A stretch of 23,570 nt of DNA from Deltaproteobacteria bacterium (GTDB lineage Bacteria > Myxococcota_A > UBA796 > UBA2385): NCBI GenBank assembly GCA_947462115.1, contig CANHON010000015.1, forward strand, positions 1 through 23,570, given 5' to 3'. The translations under genes were made by a program, and so were the position numbers. The notes below the pieces were generated by a model. The model had not been told where the DNA came from and did not search any database. It saw only the letters and a program-made list of their open reading frames with translations. Positions within the stretch are counted from its first letter, which is position 1, and every line of letters starts with the position of its first letter. Shown here in pieces: positions 14,374 to 23,340 of this stretch.

Positions 14374-14440
14374 GCCCCAAGGACGCCCCCTCGCGTCAAG
14401 CCCGGTGCCCCCTGTCCGAAGCTGGGGCGTTGGAGGCCGA

Positions 14441-17131
14441 ATGGACAAGCGGGTGGGCGAGCGGGCGGGGCGACACAGCCAACAGATCGGTCGGGGCTGC
14501 GCGCTGATCGGCGCTTTGTGGGCCTCGCTGGCTGGATGTACGGCCGAGCCACAAGTCGACCAAAAGCCAGCGCCCCACGCCGCCGCTGCCACGGCGCAGA
14601 CCAGCGGGCGCAGCCGGAGCCCCGCGCCGCCCCCGGCCGCTGACGCCGGGCCGCCGACCCTCACCGCCCTGCGCCTCAACGGCGGGGCGACCGCCACGAA
14701 CGACCGGGCGGTGGTGGCAGAGGTCGTGGCCACCGACGACGTCGGCCTGAGCGGGATCTGCGTGGCGGAGGGCCCCAGCTGCCCGAGCTGGTCCGCCGCC
14801 GGCGGCCCTGTCTCCTTCACCCTCAGCGTCGGCAACGGGGAGAAGCGCCTCAACGCCTGGGCCCGGGACGCCGCGGGCCACGTGGCCGGCCCGGTCGCCG
14901 CGACCATCCGCCTCGACACCCAGGCCCCCACCGGCGGCGCGCTCAGCGCCAGCCCAGCGGCCGGCGGCGGCCTCGACCTGCGCTGGTCGGGGGTCACCGA
15001 CAGCGACGGGCGCGTCGTGCGCTACGCCATCCTCGCGAAGGAGGGCAGCACGGTGCCGCGCTGCTCGGTGGGCACGCCGGTCTGGACCGGCACCAGCCTC
15101 AGCGCCCACCTCGACGGCCTGCCGAGCCGCCCCCACCGCCTGCGCCTCTGCGCCACCGACGACGCCGGGAACACCAGCGTGGGGCTCACGGTCAGCGCCA
15201 GCCCCGCCGGCGAGGCCGATCCGCCGGTGGTGAGCGCCGCCCAGCTCAACGGGGGCGCCGCCTTCACCGGGCGCCGGGCCGTGGCGCTGACCACCACCGC
15301 CCGCGACGCCTCGGGCATCGAGGGCCTGTGCTGGAGCGAGGGCAGCCGCTGCGAGGCCTGGCACAGCTACAGCAGCCCCCGCACGCTGCTGCTGTCGGGC
15401 GGCGCCGGCGACAAGGCGCTCCAGGTGTGGCTGCGCGACCCCCACGGCAACGTGAGCGCGCCCCAGACCCTGCGTATCACGCTCGACAACGTCCCGCCCG
15501 AGAACGGCGTGATGGAGGCCACTGTCGGCGAGGCGGGCGTGCGGCTCAGCTGGTCGGGCTTCGTGGACGGGGGCGCGGGCCTCGGCGGCTATGTCGTGGT
15601 CAGCCAGCCGGACCGCGCGCCAGACACCTGCGCCGAAGGCGTCGAGGTCTTCCGGGGCACGGCCACCTCGGCCTGGATCACCGGCCTCAGCGAGGGCCGC
15701 CACGGCTTTCGGGTCTGCGCCCAGGACGCGGTGGGCAACCTGAGCACCGGGGCCAACACCAACGCCACCCTGCTCGCCGAGTACAGCCCGCCGCGGATCA
15801 GCGCGTTCAGCCTCCAAGGCGGGGCGGCCAGCGCCTACGGCCGCACGGTCAGCGTGGACATCGCCGCCACCGACAGCAGCGGCGTGGCGCAGATGTGCCT
15901 GAGCGAGACGCTGAGCTGCGGCACCTGGCGCGCCTTCTCGACGAGCAGCACCCACAGCTTCCCCGCCGGCACCCGCGGGCCCACCGCCCTCTACCTGTGG
16001 CTGGAGGACGGCCTCGGCAACCGCAGCCTCAGCCCGGCCATGGCGTATATCTCGCTGATCCCCATCGTGGACGCCGACGGCGACGGCGTCGACAACCGCA
16101 CCGACTGCGACGACGCCGACCCGCTGCGCGCGCCCGGCCGGGTGGAGCGCTGCGATGGCCGCGACGAAGACTGCGACGGGCTCGTCGATGACGCCGATCC
16201 GGGGCTCAGCCTCCTCGGCGCGCCGACCTTCTACCGGGACGCCGACGGCGACGGCCACGGCGACCCCGGCCTGCCCCGCGCGGCCTGCCAAGCGCCGGCC
16301 GGGCACGTGAGCAGCGGCGGGGACTGCGATGACGACGAGCCCCTGGCCCACCCCGGCGCGCTGGAGCGCTGCGGCGGCGCCGACTTCGACTGCGACGGCG
16401 CGGCCTCGACCACCTGCAGCTCCTGCGACGAGGCCCTCGACGCTGGGCTCAGCGCCGGGGATGGCCTCTACCTCATCGATCTCGACGATGCGGGCCCCGA
16501 GCCGGCCCAAGAGCTGCTCTGCGACATGACCGTCAGCGGCGGCGGCTGGACCCTCGTGCAGCGCAGCGTCTGGGACTGGGCCCAGTCCGGCCAGCTCAAC
16601 ACCGGCTGGGCGGCCTGGCGGGGCGAGGACCGGGGCGCGCCCGCCCGCGCCGGGGCGGCCTACCGCCTGCGGGGCGCGCGCTGGGACGACCTGCTCGTGT
16701 CCGGCGAGCTGTTGATGCGCCACGTGGCCCGCGACCGCGACACCGGCGCCGACTGCGCGCCGCTCTACTACACCGGCCGAGACTTCCGGCTCACCGTGGA
16801 CGCGACCAGCGCAACCCTCAGCCGGTGGCCGACCCAGGTGGGCGGGGCCACGATGGTCAACAACACCGCTTTTTCCACGACAGACTCCGGGCCTTCTCTG
16901 CACTGCCCGCGGGACTACGGCGCCTTGCCCTGGTTCTACAGCAGCTGCTGCACCACCTGCCCCACCTTCAAGGGCGGCTACTGGACCGACGCCGCGCACC
17001 CGATGGCCAGCTACCTCGACTGGGCCCAAGACCTGTTCGGGCGGACGGCCGCGCAGGTCTGCCCCTCGGGCGCGGCGCTGAGCTCGTACGGCTACGAGGG
17101 GATCAACAGCATGGAGATCTTCGCCCGGTAG
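14441..17131 (+). CDS. Modular surface lipoprotein: FN3/Ig-like repeats, MopE motifs, fibrinogen-like domain
   Basis: 896 residues. GGAGG lies 4 bases before the ATG at 14441. The signal ends ALWASLAGC (lipidated Cys33). About residues 70-530 alternate two module types in the order A-B-A-B-A. A starts LTALRLNGGA / SAAQLNGGAAF / SAFSLQGGAAS and carries paired Cys in patterns like GLCWSEGSRCEAW. B is FN3-like (LDLRWSGVTDSDGRVVRYAI, VRLSWSGFVDGGAGLGGYVV). Next are two MopE-type repeats (DADGDGVDNRTDCDDADP with RCDGRDEDCDGLVDD; DADGDGHGDPG with GGDCDDDEPL). The C-terminal ~220 residues form a fibrinogen-like domain: Cys-rich start, LLCDMTVSGGGWTLVQRS, CCTTCPTFKGGYW, YEGINSMEIF. Fibrinogen-like domains bind sugars or acetylated groups in animal lectins. 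Likely a surface adhesin or recognition protein; its ligand is unknown. Confidence 0.83.
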   Translation: MDKRVGERAGRHSQQIGRGCALIGALWASLAGCTAEPQVDQKPAPHAAAATAQTSGRSRSPAPPPAADAGPPTLTALRLNGGATATNDRAVVAEVVATDDVGLSGICVAEGPSCPSWSAAGGPVSFTLSVGNGEKRLNAWARDAAGHVAGPVAATIRLDTQAPTGGALSASPAAGGGLDLRWSGVTDSDGRVVRYAILAKEGSTVPRCSVGTPVWTGTSLSAHLDGLPSRPHRLRLCATDDAGNTSVGLTVSASPAGEADPPVVSAAQLNGGAAFTGRRAVALTTTARDASGIEGLCWSEGSRCEAWHSYSSPRTLLLSGGAGDKALQVWLRDPHGNVSAPQTLRITLDNVPPENGVMEATVGEAGVRLSWSGFVDGGAGLGGYVVVSQPDRAPDTCAEGVEVFRGTATSAWITGLSEGRHGFRVCAQDAVGNLSTGANTNATLLAEYSPPRISAFSLQGGAASAYGRTVSVDIAATDSSGVAQMCLSETLSCGTWRAFSTSSTHSFPAGTRGPTALYLWLEDGLGNRSLSPAMAYISLIPIVDADGDGVDNRTDCDDADPLRAPGRVERCDGRDEDCDGLVDDADPGLSLLGAPTFYRDADGDGHGDPGLPRAACQAPAGHVSSGGDCDDDEPLAHPGALERCGGADFDCDGAASTTCSSCDEALDAGLSAGDGLYLIDLDDAGPEPAQELLCDMTVSGGGWTLVQRSVWDWAQSGQLNTGWAAWRGEDRGAPARAGAAYRLRGARWDDLLVSGELLMRHVARDRDTGADCAPLYYTGRDFRLTVDATSATLSRWPTQVGGATMVNNTAFSTTDSGPSLHCPRDYGALPWFYSSCCTTCPTFKGGYWTDAAHPMASYLDWAQDLFGRTAAQVCPSGAALSSYGYEGINSMEIFAR

Positions 17132-17169
17132 CCAACAGCCTTGTCTTGAGTCGCAGACAAGACCGTTGG
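17132..17169 (-). terminator. Imperfect hairpin after the fibrinogen-like gene (motif-family element)
   Basis: CCAACAGCCTTGTCT (17132-17146) faces AGACAAGACCGTTGG (17155-17169) across an 8-base loop, starting directly after the TAG. As plus-strand RNA there are two A/C mismatches; as minus-strand RNA both become G-U pairs, so the stem is continuous for a transcript arriving from the M23-like gene. No T-run on either side. The arms closely match those at 21754-21813. Confidence 0.55.
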
Positions 17170-17303
17170 GCCGATCAGACGAATGTGTCTGAGCGCTTGC
17201 GGCGCCAGGCCGGCCGGAGCGGGCGGCGCAGCCGCCGTCGGCCCCCGGGGCCGACCGGAGCGCGGAGGAGGGCCGCCGACGGCGCAGCCGGCGGGGCGCC
17301 CCC
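17170..17303. other. Convergent intergenic region with several GC-rich inverted repeats
   Basis: After the hairpin at 17132-17169 there is TCAGAC-N6-GTCTGA (17175-17192), GGCGGC-GCA-GCCGCC (17222-17236), and GTCGGCCCC-C-GGGGCCGAC (17237-17255). They lie between the convergent stops at 17131 and 17304. They probably include terminators for one or both transcripts. No open frame of gene-like quality is seen. Confidence 0.5.
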
Positions 17304-17957
17304 TCAGTAGATCGGGCCGAGGATCAGCCGGGGGTCGGGATAGAGCCACAGGGCGGCCTCGCGGTCGGCCAGGGCGACGGCGCCGGGCAGGTCGGGCACG
17401 CTGGGGCGCTCGCGGCTGAGCTGCACGTGCACATGGGGCGGCCAGCCGCCGTTCTCGTCCTGATCGCCCAGCCAGCCCAGCACCTCGCCCCGGCGAAAGC
17501 GGCGGCCCACCGGGCTGCGCTGCAGGCTGGCGGCGCTGAGGTGGCCGAGCAGCACGTAGATGCGCCCCGCCTCCGTCCCCGCCGACTGGTCGTCGCTGGG
17601 CGCGTCCTCCCAGGCGTGGGCGCAGACCAGGGTGAAGCCGTAGTCGCCGTCCGCCCCGTTGTAGCCCGCCAAAATGACCTCCCCGTCGTCATAAGCGTGG
17701 ACCGCCGCCCCCACATGGCCGCCGAGGTCCAGGCCCACGTGCAGGCAGCGGGGGGCCGGCCCCTCTGTGAACAGCGGCGTGGTGTAAATGCCCCGCAGCT
17801 CGTCATAGCGGCCGATCTGGTAGGGGTGATCCGGCAGGCCCGCGGCGCCCGGCGGGCCCGACAGATCGACCACCTCGGCCCAGGGCGGGAGCAACAAGAC
17901 GGGGTGCGGGAGCAAAAGCACAGGGTGGGGAGCGCGAAGCTTCGGCGCGGTGCTCAT
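17304..17957 (-). CDS. M23 (LytM-like) metallopeptidase domain protein, aminotransferase-fusion type
   Basis: 217 residues, with GGAGGT 8 bases before the ATG at 17957. The body matches the M23 domain: ELRGIYTTPLFTEGPAPRCL, HVGLDLGGHVGAAVHAYDDG (HxxxD zinc motif), DYGFTLVCAH, YVLLGHLSAASL, FRRGEVLGWLGDQDENGG, then WPPHVHVQLS (HxH zinc/catalytic motif). The set YTTPLF, DYG, GHLS, ENGGWPPH is characteristic of the M23 segment embedded in large class III aminotransferase/phosphotransferase fusion proteins rather than of cell-wall hydrolases. Here the domain stands alone. The N-terminus has a repeated PHPVLLLP but no convincing signal peptide, so the protein may stay in the cytoplasm. M23 enzymes usually cut peptidoglycan cross-links; whether this one does is doubtful. 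It is divergent from the histidine kinase gene. Confidence 0.82.
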   Translation of the reverse strand: MSTAPKLRAPHPVLLLPHPVLLLPPWAEVVDLSGPPGAAGLPDHPYQIGRYDELRGIYTTPLFTEGPAPRCLHVGLDLGGHVGAAVHAYDDGEVILAGYNGADGDYGFTLVCAHAWEDAPSDDQSAGTEAGRIYVLLGHLSAASLQRSPVGRRFRRGEVLGWLGDQDENGGWPPHVHVQLSRERPSVPDLPGAVALADREAALWLYPDPRLILGPIY

Positions 17958-18125
17958 CGTCAGGACCTCCGGGCCCCCGGACTGTAGCACCGGCGCCCGA
18001 ATCGGCCTTCAGTCCGCGGCGGTCCGGCCGCTCCGAGCACCGCAATGGCGGCACGCTCGACCCCGCTTCACCGCGCTGCGCGTCCCGTTAGACCGCTGGG
18101 CCCCCCCCCTCGCGCGAGCACCCGC
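17958..18125. promoter_or_regulatory. Divergent intergenic region between the M23-like and histidine kinase genes
   Basis: 168 bases between divergent starts; promoters for both genes should lie here. No clear -35/-10 pair or palindrome stands out. An in-frame ATG at 18045 could extend the kinase by 27 Arg/Pro-rich residues. Confidence 0.35.
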
Positions 18126-19757
<1,632 letters not shown>

Positions 19758-19905
19758 GCTTGGCCCAGACCAGGGCTGCGCCTCGTCAAGAGCGACGTAG
19801 CTGAGGCCAATCCCACCGAGGCCCTGTGGGTGCCGCTGCACGTCCGGCGGCGCCCATGGCAGGCTGCGGGGTCCTGCGCGGCCGCCCGCGCAGCCGGAGG
19901 GCCCT

Positions 19906-21747
19906 GTGAACCAGACCGAGAACGCCGATCAAGACGTCGCTCCCGAGGTCGAAGACCTCGTCGCCGCCGAGCCCAACCGCGGCTTCACCCTGCGGGCGGT
20001 GCTGACCGGCGCCCTGCTCGGCTCGGCGCTGAGCATCTGCAACATCTACCTCGGCCTCAAGATCGGCTGGGGCATGAACATGTCGGTGACCGCGGCGCTC
20101 GTGGCCTTCGGCCTGTGGCGGGGCATCGCCGGCCTGCGCGGCGGCAAGGGCGCGATGCTCATCGGCGAGAACAACATCAGCCAGACCGGGGCCAGCGCCG
20201 CCGCCGCCATCAGCTCGGCCGGCCTCGTGGCGCCGATCCCCGCATGGACGATCATCACCGGCGAGCAGCTCAGCTACCCGATGCTGGTGCTGTGGGTGCT
20301 GTCGGTCGGCCTGGTCGGCGTGGTGGTGGCCATCCCGCTGCGCCACCAGCTGCTGGTGGTGGACAAGCTGCCCTTCCCCGGCGGCATCGCCACCGGCCAG
20401 ACCCTCAAGGAGCTCTACGCCCGCGGCGCCGAGGCGGTCGACCGGGTGCGCATGCTGCTCGGCGGCATGGTGGCCGGCGCGATCAGCAAGGTGATCAACG
20501 TGGTGTACTCGCTTCACGCCATCGCCATGCCCTTCTCGATCCCGGCGGGCGGGGCGGCGGCGAGCGGCGGGGTGGCGGCCTACACCGCCAACAACCTCAC
20601 CTTCGCGGTGGAGCCGAGCCTGTTGATGGTGGCGGTCGGCGGCCTCGTCGGCATGCGCGCCTCGCTGAGCATGCTGCTCGGCGGTGTTTTCGCCTGGGGC
20701 GTGCTGCTGCCCTACGCGCTCGACCAGGGCTGGGCCGAAGTGGGCGCGGCCGAGTCGAGCTGGTTCGCCAAGGGCGTCAAGTGGATGCTGTGGCCCGGCG
20801 TGGCCATGATGGTCTTCGCCTCCCTCACCAGCTTCGCCTTCTCGTGGCGCAGCGTCGGGAAGGCCATCGCCGGCGCCTTCTCCCGCGGCGGTCCGGTGGT
20901 GGAGCAGGACCCCCGGGACGTTCCCAAGTCCTCGTTCGCGGCGGCCTTGGCGGCGGCCCTGGCCTTCTCCAGCGTGATGCAGGTGCTGCTGTTCGACATC
21001 CAGCTGCACCTCGCCGTGATCGGCGTGCTGCTCAGCTTTTTGATGGCCATCGTCGCCGGGCGGGTCTCGGGCGAGACCAACAACACCCCGGTGGGCGCCA
21101 TGGGCAAGGTGACCCAGCTCACCTTCGGCCTGCTGGACCCCGGCAACGTCGCCAGCAACCTGATGGCGGCCAACGTCACCGGCGGCGCGGCCAGCCAGTG
21201 CGCCGACCTGCTGCATGACCTCAAGACCGGCAGCATGATCGGCTCTTGGCCCCGCCACCAGGCGATCAGCCAGTCGGTGGGCGTGCTCGGCGGCGCGGTG
21301 GTGGGCTCGGCCGCCTACATGATCCTCATCCCCGACCCCAAGGGCATGCTGCTCACCGACGCCTGGGCGGCGCCGGCGGTCGCCACCTGGAAGGCGGTGG
21401 CCGAGATCTTCGCCGAGGGCATCGGGGCCATGCCGCCCGGCAGCCTCAAGGGCCTCGTGATCGGCGCCGGCGTCGGCATCCTCGGCGCCTTGGCCGAGCG
21501 CCTGCTGCCGAAGAAGGTGGTCCAGTACATGCCGAGCGTGGTCTCGGTGGGCCTCGCCTTCACCGTGCAGGTCTACACCGCCCTGTCCTTCGCCCTCGGC
21601 GCCGCGCTGGTGCTGGTGATGAGCAAGCTCGCGCCCAAGTGGACCCCCAAGTACGCCATCGTGCTGTGCGCCGGCATCATCGCCGGCGAGAGCCTCGCGG
21701 GCGTGGGCGACGCCTTCATCAAGATGTTCCAGGGCTTGGCCGGCTGA
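19906..21747 (+). CDS. OPT-family oligopeptide transporter
   Basis: 613 residues from a GTG start with GGAGG 7 bases upstream. The protein is very hydrophobic, with roughly 14 or more membrane segments. Family marks include NIYLGLKIGWGMNMSVTAAL near the first helices, GENNISQTGASAAAAI, KLPFPGGIATGQTLKELY, GETNNTPVGAMGKVTQLTFG and SQCADLLHDLKTGSMIGSWP. These resemble the bacterial/archaeal OPT branch that moves peptides or metal chelates across the inner membrane, driven by ion gradients. The length fits that branch (about 600-650). It follows the kinase on the same strand after 148 bases with its own ribosome site. The GTG is preferred because the GENNI and helix 1 spacing match and a stop-free extension upstream is not supported by a ribosome site. 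The substrate is unknown. Confidence 0.92.
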   Translation: MNQTENADQDVAPEVEDLVAAEPNRGFTLRAVLTGALLGSALSICNIYLGLKIGWGMNMSVTAALVAFGLWRGIAGLRGGKGAMLIGENNISQTGASAAAAISSAGLVAPIPAWTIITGEQLSYPMLVLWVLSVGLVGVVVAIPLRHQLLVVDKLPFPGGIATGQTLKELYARGAEAVDRVRMLLGGMVAGAISKVINVVYSLHAIAMPFSIPAGGAAASGGVAAYTANNLTFAVEPSLLMVAVGGLVGMRASLSMLLGGVFAWGVLLPYALDQGWAEVGAAESSWFAKGVKWMLWPGVAMMVFASLTSFAFSWRSVGKAIAGAFSRGGPVVEQDPRDVPKSSFAAALAAALAFSSVMQVLLFDIQLHLAVIGVLLSFLMAIVAGRVSGETNNTPVGAMGKVTQLTFGLLDPGNVASNLMAANVTGGAASQCADLLHDLKTGSMIGSWPRHQAISQSVGVLGGAVVGSAAYMILIPDPKGMLLTDAWAAPAVATWKAVAEIFAEGIGAMPPGSLKGLVIGAGVGILGALAERLLPKKVVQYMPSVVSVGLAFTVQVYTALSFALGAALVLVMSKLAPKWTPKYAIVLCAGIIAGESLAGVGDAFIKMFQGLAG

Positions 21748-21753
21748 GCGCGC

Positions 21754-21813
21754 CCAACAGCTTCGTCGGCGGCCCAATTCAGCCTTGAATTTGGGTTACG
21801 ACGAAGCCGTTGG
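21754..21813. terminator. Long hairpin between convergent OPT and M16 genes (motif-family element)
   Basis: CCAACAGCTTCGTCG (21754-21768) faces CGACGAAGCCGTTGG (21799-21813) with one A/C mismatch (G-U in minus-strand RNA). Inside, CCCAATTCA (21773-21781) pairs with TGAATTTGGG (21786-21795) with one bulged base, around loop GCCT. It begins 6 bases after the OPT stop and ends 9 bases before the M16 stop, so it probably serves as a shared terminator although no T-run follows. Confidence 0.65.
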
Positions 21814-21822
21814 CCAGCCCCA

Positions 21823-23340
21823 CTAGGGCGCCGGGTAGTCCTCCAGCGCCACAGGCACCTCGCCCTGGGCCACCTCGGCCGGGCTGCGCCAAGCGAGGGG
21901 CAGCCCCAGCGCCTGCAGCTGGGGCTCCAAGGCGGCGCGGTCGCCGGTGACCACCCAGCGCCGGGGGGCGTCGGGCCCGAGCATGCGGGCCGCGAGGGCG
22001 GCCACCTCGGCGGGCTCGGCCGCGGCGAGGGCGTGGCTGCGGGCCATCAGCGCGGCCCCGCCGCCCACCCGGTAGGCCGCCAACGACAGCCCCAGCGCGC
22101 CCGCGGGGTCCGACAGGCGGCGGTTGTGGTCGGAGAGGGCGCTGGCCGTGGCGGTCTCGACCTCGGAGGGGGTCGGCGGGGCGTCGGTGGCGGCGGCCCG
22201 CAGCACCGCCTCGATGTCGGCCATGGCGGCCGCGGCCTGCTCCACCGGCACCTCGACCTGCAGCCACAGGCGCGGACCGCCGGGCCGCCCGTCCCAGCCG
22301 CCGGCCGATCCATAGGTCCACCCGCGCTCTTCGCGGAGCTGCTGGTTGATCCGGCTCTGGAAGCCGTCCACCACCACCCGGGCCAGCAGCTCGGCGGCGG
22401 CCCGGTCGGCGGCGTCGGCGTCGGGCGCCGGCAGGCTCAGGCGGAGGGTGGCCTGGGCCCGCCCCGGCAGCGCGATCCCCAGCAGGGCAGCGCCGAGCGG
22501 CGCGGGCGCCGAGGGGGGCGGCGCCGGCCGACCCGCCACCCCGAGCTCGCCGGCGAGCAGGGCGAGGTGCGGGCGCAGCGCCTCGGGATCGACGTCCCCG
22601 GCGACCAAGATGACCATCGGGCTGTGGCCGAGCCGTCGGGCCTGGGCGGCGCGGAGGTGCCGCGTCCGCACCGAGGCCCAGCTCCGCGCACCCGGCCGAA
22701 GCCCCCAAGGGTGCGCCTCGGGGAACCACTGGTAGTGGCCGGCCGTGGCCGTGAGCGCCCAGGCGTCTGCGGGCAGCTCTACCTTGAGGTGCAGGCGCTG
22801 ATCCCAACGCCACCGGCGCAATTCTCGACGGGCCAGCTCGGGGCGCAAGAGAACGTCGCGCAGGCGCTCGAGGCCCTCGTCGAGGTGCTGCAGCGGCACG
22901 TCCAAGCGGGCGCCGCTGCTGTCCACATCGACCCAGGAGGCGATGTCGGCGTCGAGCGCGTCGAGCTCGGCGGCGAGCTCGTCGGCCGAGGCCCCGATCA
23001 CCGCGTCGGCGAGCTGATCCCCGAGCGCGGCGCAGCGGGCGGGCCGCTCCGGGCACAGCAGGCCGGTGCCGTCGAGGTAGCGCACCGCCACCCGCACCCG
23101 GCGCAGGCCCGAGACCGGCAGCACCCAGGCCTCCACGCCGGAGTCCAGCGCGATCACCGCGATCTCTGGCAAGGGCCGGGGGGCCGGCGGCGGGACCGGC
23201 GGGAGCGCGCTGCGATCCGGCGGGGGCGAGGACACCTCCAGGGCGCCCTCGTCCGGCCCCGGATCGCCCGGCTCCGCCGCCGCGGCGGTCCCGCCCGCGC
23301 CGAGCCAAGCGGTGGCCAAAATAACGCTGAGCAGGCTCAT
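21823..23340 (-). CDS. M16-family peptidase homologue lacking the zinc motif
   Basis: 505 residues. A Sec signal is likely (SLLSVILATAWLGAGGTAAAA), then a Pro/Ser linker to ~60. The rest has the two-lobed M16B layout: the N-lobe includes VEAWVLPVSGLRRVRVAV, SADELAAELDALDADIASWV and LDEGLERLRDVLLRPEL; the C-lobe includes VVDGFQSRINQQLREERGWT, YGSAGGW and AYRVGGGAALM. Where active members have HxxEH, this one has ALGDQLADAV, with no His or Glu, so it is predicted to be non-catalytic. Inactive M16 proteins usually pair with an active partner. The upstream overlapping gene (stop/start ATGA at 23337-23340) also looks like M16 and may be that partner. The pair would act in the periplasm. Confidence 0.85.
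   Translation of the reverse strand: MSLLSVILATAWLGAGGTAAAAEPGDPGPDEGALEVSSPPPDRSALPPVPPPAPRPLPEIAVIALDSGVEAWVLPVSGLRRVRVAVRYLDGTGLLCPERPARCAALGDQLADAVIGASADELAAELDALDADIASWVDVDSSGARLDVPLQHLDEGLERLRDVLLRPELARRELRRWRWDQRLHLKVELPADAWALTATAGHYQWFPEAHPWGLRPGARSWASVRTRHLRAAQARRLGHSPMVILVAGDVDPEALRPHLALLAGELGVAGRPAPPPSAPAPLGAALLGIALPGRAQATLRLSLPAPDADAADRAAAELLARVVVDGFQSRINQQLREERGWTYGSAGGWDGRPGGPRLWLQVEVPVEQAAAAMADIEAVLRAAATDAPPTPSEVETATASALSDHNRRLSDPAGALGLSLAAYRVGGGAALMARSHALAAAEPAEVAALAARMLGPDAPRRWVVTGDRAALEPQLQALGLPLAWRSPAEVAQGEVPVALEDYPAP

Larger units (their letters stand above)
14238..14440. promoter_or_regulatory. Low-GC leader region of the MopE/fibrinogen-like gene with four repeated motifs
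   Basis: 203 bases, clearly less GC-rich than the genes around it. It holds a perfect hairpin and four direct copies of a 14-base motif with the core ACAGNNYYGT (starts at 14254, 14287, 14328 and 14360; spacings 33, 41 and 32). This arrangement upstream of a large surface-protein gene could be a set of regulator sites or repeated sigma-factor-like elements. No promoter consensus is certain. Confidence 0.5.

Noticed and set aside
14396..17029. An 877-codon minus-strand open frame opposite the fibrinogen-like lipoprotein gene
   Set aside because: Composition-driven antisense frame; the plus-strand product has signal, repeats and domain signatures.
19786..21777. A 663-codon minus-strand open frame opposite the OPT transporter
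   Set aside because: Its translation is a His/Gln/Asp/Gly-rich antisense product with no membrane or domain pattern, while the plus strand matches OPT throughout.
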